Positions 15,502-24,342 of a DNA stretch of 28,821 bases are shown one piece after another. The stretch lies in the NCBI GenBank assembly GCA_012521805.1, contig JAAYLQ010000049.1, positions 1 through 28,821 on the forward strand. Reading direction: 5' to 3'. The first letter of the stretch is position 1, and every line of letters begins with the position of its first letter. This DNA comes from Bacillota bacterium. GTDB lineage: Bacteria > Bacillota > Limnochordia > Darwinibacteriales > DTU012. Below the pieces are notes generated by a model. That model saw only the letters and a program-made list of their open reading frames with translations. It was not told the DNA's origin and did not search any database. The position numbers and the translations under genes are program-made.

Positions 15502-16478
15502 TACAACACCCTCCGCTCAGATTTTAGCGACAGCGGTTTGATCATGCCAATCCGACCAGCTCCGTACAAATAGATTGCGGCTACAATCGGCAAAACTATA
15601 AACTGGTTCCAGCTCTGCAATTTAACTAAAATTAAAGCTAGTGCAGATGCAGTCAGGGTAAGCATATAAGCAGTTAAAGCTACCTGCCGCTGACTTAAGC
15701 CCAGCTCTAGCAGGCGGTGATGGAAATGCTGGCGATCTGCCTGATAAATGGGAACCCCTTTCTGCAAGCGGCGCACAATCGCACAAAATGTATCCAAAGT
15801 AGGGACAGAAAGGGTTAATACCAACAGCGGCAGATTAAACACCATATTTTCACTGAGAACGCTGTCATTAGCCAAGGCTGCAAAGATAAATCCGATAAAC
15901 ATCGCTCCAGTGTCACCTAGAAAAATCTTGGCAGGATGGAAGTTAAACGCTAGAAAGCCGAGGGCTGAACCAGCTAAAATCAGTAGCAGCCCTGCAGTAT
16001 GAATAAAACCTAAAGAATAAGTCCAGGCAAAAAGAGCGGTAGCCGCTATTAAAATAATACCACCAGCCAGTCCATCCAAACCATCGATAAAGTTGATAAT
16101 GTTAATTACACTCAGCATCCAGATAAAAGAAATTAGATAGTTAGGACTGGAGCTCAAAACCAAAAACGCAATCACAGCTGCCAGTTGACCTACAAATTTT
16201 GCGCCAGCTGAGATACCATCCCGGAAATCATCAATAAGTCCGGTAACCGCTATAATTGTGCCACCTACAAAATACGGGAGCAGACTTCCGTTGTTGAAGA
16301 AATGCGCAGTAAGAAAAAAAGCTAAATAAATCGCCACTCCACCAGCGGTTGGGATTGGAATTGTATTGATGCGGCGTTCATTTGGATGATCAAACTTATT
16401 AAACAAAATCGCCAAAAAAATTAATGCTGGGGTAAAGAGCAGCACTAACCCGAAACCCATAAGTAACTGGTCTACCAT
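15501..16478 (-). CDS. tagO: Undecaprenyl-phosphate sugar-1-phosphate transferase (TagO/WecA family)
   Basis: This membrane enzyme transfers GlcNAc-1-phosphate from UDP-GlcNAc to undecaprenyl phosphate, the first step of wall polymer or O-antigen-like synthesis. The 325-residue product has about ten membrane segments and the family motifs HPNERRINTIPIPTAGG, GLIDD, NFIDGLDGLAGG, FLGDTGAMFIG and HFHHRL. The Asp-rich and HHR motifs mark the WecA/TagO branch rather than MraY. The ATG at 16478 has AGGAG eight bases upstream; an in-frame GTG at 16502 would contain that site. It overlaps neither neighbour after this correction and is coupled to wecB. WecA is an equally good name in a diderm. Confidence 0.92.
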   Translation of the reverse strand: MVDQLLMGFGLVLLFTPALIFLAILFNKFDHPNERRINTIPIPTAGGVAIYLAFFLTAHFFNNGSLLPYFVGGTIIAVTGLIDDFRDGISAGAKFVGQLAAVIAFLVLSSSPNYLISFIWMLSVINIINFIDGLDGLAGGIILIAATALFAWTYSLGFIHTAGLLLILAGSALGFLAFNFHPAKIFLGDTGAMFIGFIFAALANDSVLSENMVFNLPLLVLTLSVPTLDTFCAIVRRLQKGVPIYQADRQHFHHRLLELGLSQRQVALTAYMLTLTASALALILVKLQSWNQFIVLPIVAAIYLYGAGRIGMIKPLSLKSERRVL

Positions 16479-16489
16479 AAAATCCTCTC

Positions 16490-16933
16490 CTAACTCTCCC
16501 ACTTAACCAACTTGATACCGGCTTCACTCAGCATTGCTCTGGCTAGTGCATCAGGGTAATCGCCTTGAAAATAAACGGCAGTGATCCCAGCGTTAATAAT
16601 CATCTTACTGCATAAAATACAGGGTTGATCTGTGCAAAACAGAACAGCTCCTTCTGTACTTACTCCATGCAAAGCTGCTTGAATAATCGCATTTTGTTCT
16701 GCATGAATACCCCGGCACATCTCATGACGCTCTCCGGACGGTATGTTCAACTGCTCCCGCAGACAGCCGCGCTCACTGCAATGCGCCAAACCGCTGGCAG
16801 CTCCATTATATCCGGTAGCAATAATATGTTTATCCTTAACCAACACTGCTCCAACCTGACGGCGCAAACAGGTGGAGCGAGAGCTGACCAATCTTGCAAT
16901 ATCCATGAAATACTGTTCCCAAGAAGGACGCAT
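16490..16933 (-). CDS. comEB: dCMP deaminase (ComEB family)
   Basis: The enzyme deaminates dCMP to dUMP for thymidylate synthesis. With the start at 16933 it has 147 residues, starting MRPSWEQYFMDIARLVSSRSTC, as in ComEB. Zinc and catalytic residues are present: HAEQNAI (His77, Glu79) and PCILC (Cys105, Cys108). The frame extends upstream to 16981 but those residues do not match the family, and AAGGAG lies about 12 bases before the 16933 ATG. Clustering with upp, tagO and wecB is common in Firmicutes. Confidence 0.9.
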   Translation of the reverse strand: MRPSWEQYFMDIARLVSSRSTCLRRQVGAVLVKDKHIIATGYNGAASGLAHCSERGCLREQLNIPSGERHEMCRGIHAEQNAIIQAALHGVSTEGAVLFCTDQPCILCSKMIINAGITAVYFQGDYPDALARAMLSEAGIKLVKWES

Positions 16934-17006
16934 CGCTATCGGTTTCTCCTTAAAATTAACTTTAAGTAAATATTTCGCCAAAAAAACGCAAATTCCTAGG
17001 GTAAAG

Positions 17007-17028
17007 CACCCTAGATTAACTAGGGTGC
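17007..17028 (-). terminator. Terminator-like hairpin after upp
   Basis: A perfect 9-bp stem GCACCCTAG / CTAGGGTGC with a 4-base loop lies just after the upp stop. A third copy (CTAGGGT, 16996-17002) could pair with ACCCTAG in an alternative hairpin. Only a short T tract follows on the minus strand, so termination may be partial. Confidence 0.6.
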
Positions 17029-17038
17029 CGAAAAAGAA

Positions 17039-17668
17039 TTATTTAGTTCCAAATAGCCGATCGCCTGCATCCCCTAAACCGGGAATGATATAGCCCATAT
17101 CATTGAGTTTCTCATCAACTGCTGCAGTATAGATATCCACATCAGGATGAATCTTCTGCATATATTCAATACCTTCTGGAGCGGCCAGCAGACACATCAG
17201 CTTAATTGAAGCGCAGCCGATATTTTTAACATAACTGATCGCTGCCGCTGCAGAACCACCTGTAGCCAGCATTGGGTCAATCACAATATAGTCCCGCTCA
17301 TGGCTGTCGCTGGGCAGTTTGCAGTAATATTCTACCGGCTGTAAAGTATCTGGGTCCCGGTATAAACCGATATGTCCAACTTTAGCTGTTGGGATTAACT
17401 GCAGGATCCCTTCCACCATACCTAAACCGGCCCGGAGGATCGGAATTACTCCAATTTTTTTCCCTGCAATTGTATAACCCTTAGTTGCGCAGATAGGAGT
17501 TTCAACCTCTACCTCCTCGAGGGGTAAGTCCCGTGTTACTTCATAAGCCATTAATAGTGCTACTTCGTTCACCAGCTCCCTAAAATCTTTCGAGCCAGTA
17601 GTTTTATCCCGAATCATAGTCAGCTTGTGCTGCACTAGGGGATGGTCGATTACATGAACCTTTGACAA
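17039..17668 (-). CDS. upp: Uracil phosphoribosyltransferase
   Basis: Upp converts uracil and PRPP to UMP in pyrimidine salvage. From the TTG at 17668 the product has exactly 209 residues, the family length, and begins with SKVHVIDHPLVQHKLT as expected. The PRPP loop DPMLATGGSAAA and the C-terminal PGLGDAGDRLFGTK are present. AAAGGAG lies eight bases before that TTG. The open frame reaches 17716, but the extra residues do not match the family and would overlap ywlE. Confidence 0.96.
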   Translation of the reverse strand: MSKVHVIDHPLVQHKLTMIRDKTTGSKDFRELVNEVALLMAYEVTRDLPLEEVEVETPICATKGYTIAGKKIGVIPILRAGLGMVEGILQLIPTAKVGHIGLYRDPDTLQPVEYYCKLPSDSHERDYIVIDPMLATGGSAAAAISYVKNIGCASIKLMCLLAAPEGIEYMQKIHPDVDIYTAAVDEKLNDMGYIIPGLGDAGDRLFGTK

Positions 17669-17706
17669 AACACCGTCTCCTTTCTCTTGACTCACTCTGG
17701 ATTTAG

Positions 17707-18195
17707 TTACTGCCAAGCATCCAAGATCGCTTCGATAGCCTGGAGCAACTCGGTGGCAGTACGGTGATATACTGCGACTGATTGTCCAAATGGATCGCTG
17801 ACATCACTATCTGCCTTATTCATTTTCTCGTTGAGAGGATTAGTTTCCTGCCTTTCTTGATAGGCAAATTCTTTGATCAAAAATACTTTATTTGCCAAAT
17901 CTGGCCGCAGATTTAGTATGTACCGTTTATGGTCTTGAGTCATGGTCAGAATCAAATCATATTGGTCGAGCAGATCAAAATCAACCTGTTTCGATCTATG
18001 GCCAGAAAGATCAATACCATGTTCCTGCATCACAGTCTGGGCTTGGGGGCTCGCTGGTTCAGATCCGAATGCATGCAATCCAGCTGAATCAACCATCACC
18101 TCGATCTGGCGCTCAGCTGCATACTTTTTGAACAGAGCCGCAGCCATAGCAGAACGACAGGTATTGCCTGTGCAAACCATTAATATCTTCCGCAT
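17707..18195 (-). CDS. ywlE: Low-molecular-weight phosphatase, probable protein-arginine phosphatase
   Basis: The 162-residue product has the active-site loop CTGNTCRS (Cys8 to Arg14) right at the N-terminus and a DP acid motif near residue 130 (SDVSDPFGQ). The Thr between Asn and Cys is the residue linked to phosphoarginine specificity in Bacillus subtilis YwlE; tyrosine phosphatases carry a bulky residue there. Its neighbours (sua5/ywlC upstream, upp downstream) match the ywl locus. The ATG at 18195 has AAGGAG seven bases upstream; a TTG at 18198 is in frame. The arginine specificity is inference. Confidence 0.85.
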   Translation of the reverse strand: MRKILMVCTGNTCRSAMAAALFKKYAAERQIEVMVDSAGLHAFGSEPASPQAQTVMQEHGIDLSGHRSKQVDFDLLDQYDLILTMTQDHKRYILNLRPDLANKVFLIKEFAYQERQETNPLNEKMNKADSDVSDPFGQSVAVYHRTATELLQAIEAILDAWQ

Positions 18196-18216
18196 CAACC
18201 TGCTCCTTTCCCTAAG

Positions 18217-19242
18217 TTAAGACTGAACGACCTTATACCCTGCAGCTCGACGCAGTCGGTTCATGATCGCCAAACCCACATCTTCTTCAGCAAAACCTTC
18301 TACAAACACAGCATCCAGCCTAATTTGATCTGCTGTGCGGAGCAAATGGTAGAGCCGAGAAGCGGCGATTTTCGGCTGCGAACGAGGTCCAAGATCAAGA
18401 ACAGTCAAGTTTGGGTATAAATCGGCGTGCTCACTGGGTGCCAGCACGCCTATATTCAAGTCAGCATATTGCGGCTGTGAAGCTAACTGATTGATTTTTT
18501 CTGGAACTCGATTACCAACAACCAAAATTACATCAGCTCTAGGTGAGTAATGCTTGTATTTCATCCCCGGTGAGCGGGGCTGCTCTACCGCACTATTTCC
18601 GGTAACACTGGAATCTACCTCAATCGGAACAAACTGCTGCAGCTGTTCCACTGTGACCCCTCCAGGTCTCAAAACTCGAAACGGCCAGCAGGTACAGTCT
18701 AAAACTGTGGACTCCACACCCCAACCAGTGGGACCGCCATCAAGGATTAAGGGGATCCTGCCGTTTAAATCCTGGTACACATGCTCTGCCCGGGTAGGAC
18801 TGGGGCTACCAGAGAGATTAGCGCTCGGTGCTGCGATTGGTAAATCCACTTTTTTCAGAAGTTTTAAAGCTAAATCATGATCCGGCATCCTCAGGGCGAC
18901 TGTATCCAGGCCTCCTGAAACAATTTCTGGAATGATATCCCCTTTAGGCAGTATTAAACTTAAAGGTCCCGGCCAAAACTGTTCCATCAAAATCTCTACC
19001 GATTGACCATACCCTTTTACCAAACCTGCCACCTGCTCCCGGCTGTGAATATGGACAATTAAGGGATTATCAGCGGGACGCTGTTTGGCAGCAAAGATTT
19101 TCGCTACAGCCTCTGCATTCAAAGCATCAGCACCCAATCCGTAAACTGTTTCGGTAGGGAAAGCTACACATTCACCCTGTCTAAGTAAACTTACAGCCTG
19201 TTCTAACTGATCCGGATGAATAATCCTAGTTTCTACTGCCAC
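18217..19242 (-). CDS. ywlC: L-threonylcarbamoyladenylate synthase (Sua5/YwlC)
   Basis: The enzyme makes threonylcarbamoyl-AMP from threonine, bicarbonate and ATP for the universal t6A modification of tRNAs. The 341-residue product has the YrdC core (VAFPTETVYGLGADALN, KQRPADNPLIVHI, SAPSANLSGSPSPT), a linker with YKHYSPRAD, and a C-terminal Sua5 domain. This two-domain length marks the Sua5 type, as in Firmicutes. The GTG start overlaps the prmC end by ten bases. Confidence 0.95.
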   Translation of the reverse strand: MAVETRIIHPDQLEQAVSLLRQGECVAFPTETVYGLGADALNAEAVAKIFAAKQRPADNPLIVHIHSREQVAGLVKGYGQSVEILMEQFWPGPLSLILPKGDIIPEIVSGGLDTVALRMPDHDLALKLLKKVDLPIAAPSANLSGSPSPTRAEHVYQDLNGRIPLILDGGPTGWGVESTVLDCTCWPFRVLRPGGVTVEQLQQFVPIEVDSSVTGNSAVEQPRSPGMKYKHYSPRADVILVVGNRVPEKINQLASQPQYADLNIGVLAPSEHADLYPNLTVLDLGPRSQPKIAASRLYHLLRTADQIRLDAVFVEGFAEEDVGLAIMNRLRRAAGYKVVQS

Positions 19243-20087
19243 TGCATAATCACCACACGATCTTTTCCAGCATAGTCTTGTACAACACGGCAGTGAGCAA
19301 AACCGCGCCGCCGAGCCAGTTCAAGAACTTGCTCAGCTTGATCAAACCCAATTTCCACCAACAGATGTCCTCCCGATGTTAGATATCTTGGTGCTTGTTG
19401 GATCAAAACCCGATAAAAATCCAGTCCATCCTGACCGCCATCTAGAGCCAGCTGTGGTTCTAATTGTACCTCTTGTTCCAAGTGTTCCAAATCACCGGTG
19501 GGAATATAAGGTGGATTGGAACAAATCAGATCAAAGCGCTGCGGCGGCACCTGACTGAGCATGTCGCTCTGCAAAAAAGAAAGCCGATCAGCCACATTCA
19601 GTCGATCAGCATTCTGCTCAGCAATTTTCAAAGCCTCTCTTGAAATATCAACAGCAACAACTCGCACCTGCTGCAGCTGCAGGGCAAGGGTGATGGCAAT
19701 CGCCCCGCTGCCGGTGCCCACATCTAATACCAGCGGAGCTGTTTTTGACTGGAGCAGGGTTAGGGCTTGATCCACCAAAATTTCCGTTTCCGGACGGGGA
19801 ATTAAGACAGCCTCAGAAACAATAAATTCCACGCCATAAAATTCCTTCCGTCCGGTTAAATACGCAACAGGAACTCTTCTGCCCCGCAGGCCTATCAAGC
19901 GTCGGTAAGCATCAACTTCCGCCTTTTCCAAAGGACGATCTAGATTCATATATAAATGAACTCGATCTGCCTTCAGAACGTGGGCCATTAAAACTTCAGC
20001 ATCCAGTCTGGGGCTGTCACAGCCCTTGTCCCGCAGATAGGCTGTGCTTATATTGACTAATTCCTGTACAGTGTATAGCTTAGCCAT
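19233..20087 (-). CDS. prmC: Release-factor glutamine methyltransferase PrmC
   Basis: PrmC methylates the glutamine of the GGQ motif in release factors RF1 and RF2. The 284-residue product has an N-terminal helical domain and a SAM-binding core with LDVGTGSGAI (about residues 121-130) and the catalytic NPPY (191-194). It directly follows its substrate gene prfA, three bases away, with GGAG in the prfA end. Adjacent order prfA-prmC-ywlC is standard in Firmicutes. Confidence 0.96.
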   Translation of the reverse strand: MAKLYTVQELVNISTAYLRDKGCDSPRLDAEVLMAHVLKADRVHLYMNLDRPLEKAEVDAYRRLIGLRGRRVPVAYLTGRKEFYGVEFIVSEAVLIPRPETEILVDQALTLLQSKTAPLVLDVGTGSGAIAITLALQLQQVRVVAVDISREALKIAEQNADRLNVADRLSFLQSDMLSQVPPQRFDLICSNPPYIPTGDLEHLEQEVQLEPQLALDGGQDGLDFYRVLIQQAPRYLTSGGHLLVEIGFDQAEQVLELARRRGFAHCRVVQDYAGKDRVVIMQWQ

Positions 20088-20090
20088 TGA

Positions 20091-21161
20091 TTAAGACTCC
20101 ATTGTTTTCAAAAGTTCTGCTTGATCCGCAGTAATCAGATTATCAATAATTTCATCAAGATCTCCCTCAAGCACTGCATCTAAACGATATAAGGTAAGAT
20201 TAATTCGGTGATCGGTAATCCGTCCTTGAGGGAAGTTATAGGTACGGATCCGCTCGCTCCGATCCCCTGTCCCGACTTGACTGCGGCGCTGAGCTGCCAG
20301 TTCCGCTTCCTGTTCAGCCTGAAGCTGATCCAGCAGGCGCGCACGCAAAATCTTCATCGCCTTTTCCCGATTCTTGTGCTGCGACTTTTCATCCTGACAG
20401 GAAACAACTAAACCAGTGGGCAGGTGGGTAATTCTGACTGCTGAATCAGTTGTGTTTACACTCTGTCCACCAGGACCGGATGAGCGGTAAACATCTATTC
20501 TTAAATCATTTGGATCAATATGAAGCTCTACCTCTTCTGCTTCCGGCAGAACAGCCACTGTTGCAGCGGAAGTGTGAATCCGCCCCCCTGATTCAGTAGT
20601 GGGAACCCGCTGGACACGATGAACGCCGCTTTCATATTTAAGGCGGCTGTAAGCACCTTTACCTTCAATCATAAAGATTACCTCTTTAAATCCGCCCAAT
20701 TCAGTAGCATTGCTGCTCATCAACTCAACCTTCCAGCGGTTAGCCTCAGCATAGCGGCTGTACATCCTAAACAGATCCCCTGCAAATAAGGCTGCTTCTT
20801 CCCCGCCTGTACCAGCCCGTATCTCAACAATAACGTTTTTCTCGTCATTAGGATCCTTAGGCAGAAGCATAATTTTGAGCTGTTCCTGCAGCTTCTCCTG
20901 CTTAGGTTCAAGCTCCTTTAATTCTTCCTGAACCATTGCCCGAAAATCAGGTTCCAACTCATCTGCAAGCAGTTCCTTTGCTTCAGCAATGCCAGCCGCT
21001 ACCTCTTTATACTCGCGGTAGACGGTCATAATCTCTTCTAACTCAGCATGAGCCTTTGCAAATTTTTGAAAGGAATTAGGATCAGCGATTACCTCAGGAT
21101 CGCTCAGCTTTTTGGTTAGATCGTTGTATTTATCCTCTAATTGTGATAGTTTATCAAACAT
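20091..21161 (-). CDS. prfA: Peptide chain release factor 1
   Basis: RF1 recognises UAA and UAG stop codons and triggers peptide release. The 356-residue product has the GGQ motif at residues 231-233, in GPGGQSVNTTDSA context, and the stop-codon reading segment VQRVPTTESGGR, where RF1 proteins have PxT. Length matches the family (about 355-360). The ATG at 21161 has GGGGAG upstream. The GGQ glutamine is the target of PrmC from the next gene. Confidence 0.97.
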   Translation of the reverse strand: MFDKLSQLEDKYNDLTKKLSDPEVIADPNSFQKFAKAHAELEEIMTVYREYKEVAAGIAEAKELLADELEPDFRAMVQEELKELEPKQEKLQEQLKIMLLPKDPNDEKNVIVEIRAGTGGEEAALFAGDLFRMYSRYAEANRWKVELMSSNATELGGFKEVIFMIEGKGAYSRLKYESGVHRVQRVPTTESGGRIHTSAATVAVLPEAEEVELHIDPNDLRIDVYRSSGPGGQSVNTTDSAVRITHLPTGLVVSCQDEKSQHKNREKAMKILRARLLDQLQAEQEAELAAQRRSQVGTGDRSERIRTYNFPQGRITDHRINLTLYRLDAVLEGDLDEIIDNLITADQAELLKTMES

Positions 21162-21175
21162 AATATCTCCCCTTA

Positions 21176-22114
21176 TTACTTCGTCGCATCATGGACAGAT
21201 GGAAATTGCTTGATTTGATGCTCGTCATCAAAGTGATGATCTTTATCTAACACCGCTTTTAGAGCTGCAATGGCGACTTCCACTTGCTCATCATCAGGCT
21301 CTCTTGTGGTCAGCAGCTGCAGTGCCATTCCGGGCGCAGCAATTGCTTTAAATATTGGATGTGGCTGTTCTTTGCCAGCCTGGCGGATTACCTCATAAGA
21401 TAAGCCTGCGACAATTGGCAGAATTGCGATATGAGTTAATACCCGCAGCAAAAATGCCGGTCTGCCAAAAAATGAAAAGACAAAAATACTCGTAAAAAGA
21501 GTGATCAGCAGAAAATTGGTGCCGCAGCGGGCATGGATCGACGAATGCTTCTGCACATTTTCGACCGTCAGCGGATCACCAGCTTCATAGCAGTTGATTG
21601 TGCGGTGTTCCGCCCCATGATACTGAAACACTCTTTGAATATCTTTCATTAATGATATTCCCGCAATATAGCCGACAAACAGGGTAATTTTAACAAGTCC
21701 CTCCACCGCGTTTAAAAGAATATTATTGCTGATGGCGCTTTCTACCAGCCGGACAATAAACGCCGGAAGCATAATAAAAAATCCTACTGTTAATAAGAAT
21801 GCCAGTCCAAAAGTGAAGATCAGCTCTTTAACTGTCAGTTCTTCGCCCGCTTCTTCCTCAGCATAAGCATTGGCTGAAAAAGTGAGGCATTTGATCCCAA
21901 ACACAAGGGATTCCACCAGTGCAACAGAACCGCGGATCAGCGGTTTGCCGAGGATAGGGTATTTCTGAACAACGGATTTTACCGAACCTTCCTCTAAGAT
22001 AATTTCTTTATCAGCTCTGCGCACAGCTACAGCCCAAGCACGCCTGCCGCGCATCATAACGCCTTCAATTACCGCTTGACCGCCATAATTAAACTTGCTC
22101 ACTCTGCAATTCAC
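21176..22114 (-). CDS. yqhQ: DUF1385 (YqhQ-like) membrane protein
   Basis: A conserved Firmicutes membrane protein of unknown function. The 312-residue product has the family start YGGQAVIEGVMMRGRRAWA, the central motif FQYHGAEHRTINCYEAG, and KHSSIHARCGTNFL. Several membrane spans lie between about residues 98 and 250. The conserved His/Cys residues suggest metal binding or an enzyme active site, but none is established that I know of. It overlaps the preceding gene by 26 bases if the GTG at 22114 is used; an in-frame GTG at 22102 is an alternative. prfA follows 14 bases on, a common Firmicutes order. Confidence 0.9.
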   Translation of the reverse strand: MNCRVSKFNYGGQAVIEGVMMRGRRAWAVAVRRADKEIILEEGSVKSVVQKYPILGKPLIRGSVALVESLVFGIKCLTFSANAYAEEEAGEELTVKELIFTFGLAFLLTVGFFIMLPAFIVRLVESAISNNILLNAVEGLVKITLFVGYIAGISLMKDIQRVFQYHGAEHRTINCYEAGDPLTVENVQKHSSIHARCGTNFLLITLFTSIFVFSFFGRPAFLLRVLTHIAILPIVAGLSYEVIRQAGKEQPHPIFKAIAAPGMALQLLTTREPDDEQVEVAIAALKAVLDKDHHFDDEHQIKQFPSVHDATK

Positions 22115-22997
22115 TTCCTCTCACTAGTTTGACAACAGCATCGGACTGTTCAGTGGGCATTATCAACACCAAAGTATCGCCAGGCAGAATCTGTTCCTGT
22201 CCCTTAGGTGCCACAACATCCTGGTCTTTGCGGTAAATCGCAAAAACAGTAGTTTGATAAGTCTCCCTCAGCCCTGATTCTGCTAAGTTCTTATATGCCA
22301 AAGGGGATGTTTCTGATACTATTAACTTAACAAGGGATGTGGTTTCATCGGCATGCAAAACCTTGTTAATTGGCTGCATGCTTAAAGGCGGATCGTACGC
22401 AGAACTGCGTACTGTTCGGTAACCCCGCGGCAGAATTAGACGGGTTAAAATGCCTGTTATTAATCCACAGAACCAGCCAACAAATAATGCAGTGAAGGTA
22501 GTATAAACTACCTGCAGAATAGTGCCACCCATGTCCATTAAAAGTGTTGGCGAAAGCTGTGGAATCCTGATAATTTGGTCATAAACAGTTAGACCGGCAA
22601 GCATTCCTACATAAGTAGAAATATTACCTTTAACCCGCTCAGCCATGTTATAACCAAGTCCGATGGTGAGCACACCGCCTAAGAACACCGGTAAACCCAA
22701 TTGAGCAAGACCGCCAACTACTGCACCAATAAACAACCCTCGTGATAAGGTAATGGTTGTGCCGGTGATTCTCGGCAAGAGCAGTGTAATTAACTCCCGC
22801 CAGTGTTTCAGCCTGAAAGAAAACTTCGGCATAGCCACAATCAAATCAAAAGCTAAGAGACCTACGAAAATTGCTACAAAGGATGATGTTAATCCCGGCA
22901 TGTCAATAATCAGGAAGTACGCTAAACCTACAGTCAAAGCCCGCATTACGACAATCAAGCGAACAGACCACGATGGGCGTTTCTTCTTTTTGGTCAA
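22089..22997 (-). CDS. Membrane protein with C-terminal TrkA_C (RCK_C) domain
   Basis: The 302-residue product has about five or six membrane spans (residues 10-200) and a TrkA_C domain at the end (about 205-300; KLIVSETSPLAYKNLAESG... DTLVLIMPT). TrkA_C domains bind ligands, and c-di-AMP in several Firmicutes transporters. No potassium-channel selectivity filter (TxGYG-like) is visible. It may be a sensor or regulator of ion transport, but that is inference. I take the TTG at 22997, with GGAG about ten bases upstream, over the TTG at 23021. It lies between hflX and yqhQ and is probably in their operon. Confidence 0.72.
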   Translation of the reverse strand: MTKKKKRPSWSVRLIVVMRALTVGLAYFLIIDMPGLTSSFVAIFVGLLAFDLIVAMPKFSFRLKHWRELITLLLPRITGTTITLSRGLFIGAVVGGLAQLGLPVFLGGVLTIGLGYNMAERVKGNISTYVGMLAGLTVYDQIIRIPQLSPTLLMDMGGTILQVVYTTFTALFVGWFCGLITGILTRLILPRGYRTVRSSAYDPPLSMQPINKVLHADETTSLVKLIVSETSPLAYKNLAESGLRETYQTTVFAIYRKDQDVVAPKGQEQILPGDTLVLIMPTEQSDAVVKLVRGSELQSEQV

Positions 22998-23038
22998 ATA
23001 GATCACATCTCCATTACCCAAGCTTTATGTGCCGCTAT

Positions 23039-24259
23039 TTAAGAGATTTCATACGCCCGCAGGCGCTCAGCTAAAGCCTTCTTAATTTTCGCCTCCAGCA
23101 GCACTCCATCTGCTTGGTAATTTTCTTGAAACACTTCGCCCTGTTCATGAACAGCTGAGAGCAACGCCAGCTGGTCAAAAGGCAGCAGATATTTTTTATA
23201 GACATACTGTTCGGCAAAAAAACGGCTGACCTGCTCACCAATACTTTCTAAATTCGCTTTTGTCAATGCGGATACCTGCAAATCATCTGTCAACGTAATT
23301 AAAGGTCCATCTACCTTATCTATTTTATTATAAACATTAATAATAGGCGTGTCACAACCAATTTCTCGCAGAACTTCCTCCACCGCTGCTTTCTGCTGCT
23401 CAACCAAGGGATGACTGGCATCTAAGACATGGAGCAAAAGATCTGCTGCTAAAACCTCTTCTAAAGTAGCCCGAAAGGCAGCAATTAGTGTATGGGGAAG
23501 CTTGCGGATGAACCCAACCGTGTCGCTTAAGAATACCCATTCACCATCGGCAATTTCCCACCGGCGGATCAGTGGATCCAAGGTGGCAAAAAGCTGATCC
23601 GCTGCAAAAACATTTTCTTCGGTTAGGGCTGAAAACAGGGTTGATTTGCCCGCATTCGTATATCCCACTAAACTGACTAGAGGAGTTTCTGTTTTCCTTC
23701 TCGCTGTTCTCTGGAGCTGCCTTACTTTGCGGACAGATTCGATTTCCCTCTGCAGATCTGCAATTCGCTGCCTAATCCGGCGACGATCTGTTTCCAATTT
23801 AGTTTCGCCAGGACCCCGCGTGCCAATCCCGCCACCTAATCTTGATAGGGTCTTTCCATATCCGGTCAGCCGCGGCAGCAGATATCTTAATTGAGCTAGC
23901 TCTACTTGGATCTTTCCTTCTTTGGATCTAGCTCTGCGGGCGAAGATATCAAGAATCAACTGGGTGCGATCTAGCACAGGCACATCAAGCATGTCAGTAA
24001 GATTGCCCTGCTGGGCCGGGCTCAACTCATCGTCAAAGATCACGATTTGATCCTCACTGCTCAAAAGTCCTCTAATTTCCTCAATTTTGCCAGTACCGAT
24101 ATAGGTACCCGGAACTACTCCAGCTCGCTTCTGCACAACCTGATCAATTACAGTCAAACCTGCATCTTCGGCTAAATCCTTCAGCTCGGCTAAATTGTCC
24201 ATCACTTCTTGATCAGATTGATGCGGCAGCTGTAAGGCTGCTAAGACGGCTTCTGTCAT
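23039..24259 (-). CDS. hflX: Ribosome-associated GTPase HflX
   Basis: HflX binds the 50S subunit and rescues or splits stalled ribosomes, notably in stress. The 406-residue product has the N-terminal HflX domain (including FDDELSPAQQGNL at about residues 75-87), a central GGGIGTRGPGETKLE linker, then the GTPase domain: G1 GYTNAGKST (199-207), G3 DTVGF (246-250), G4 NKID (311-314). Length is typical. The ATG has a GAAGGTGA site. It leads the run toward prfA. Confidence 0.95.
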   Translation of the reverse strand: MTEAVLAALQLPHQSDQEVMDNLAELKDLAEDAGLTVIDQVVQKRAGVVPGTYIGTGKIEEIRGLLSSEDQIVIFDDELSPAQQGNLTDMLDVPVLDRTQLILDIFARRARSKEGKIQVELAQLRYLLPRLTGYGKTLSRLGGGIGTRGPGETKLETDRRRIRQRIADLQREIESVRKVRQLQRTARRKTETPLVSLVGYTNAGKSTLFSALTEENVFAADQLFATLDPLIRRWEIADGEWVFLSDTVGFIRKLPHTLIAAFRATLEEVLAADLLLHVLDASHPLVEQQKAAVEEVLREIGCDTPIINVYNKIDKVDGPLITLTDDLQVSALTKANLESIGEQVSRFFAEQYVYKKYLLPFDQLALLSAVHEQGEVFQENYQADGVLLEAKIKKALAERLRAYEIS

Positions 24260-24307
24260 TCTACTTCACCTTCAATTAAGTATTTGATCTAAATTTATAT
24301 GCTACAG

Positions 24308-24336
24308 AAAAAAACCCTGCCGGACAACCAGCAAGG
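24308..24336 (-). terminator. Terminator between the 76-aa gene and hflX
   Basis: CCTTGCTGG pairs with CCGGCAGGG (9 bp with G-T pairs), followed by six or more T on the minus strand. It begins six bases after the stop of the small gene, so hflX needs its own promoter in 24260-24307; no clear one is visible there. Confidence 0.85.
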
Positions 24337-24342
24337 CATTCA

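Noticed and set aside
16934..17006. A sigma-A promoter for comEB (TTGGCG-17-TAATTT)
   Set aside because: The predicted start would fall in the ribosome site and leave no leader, so I did not call it.
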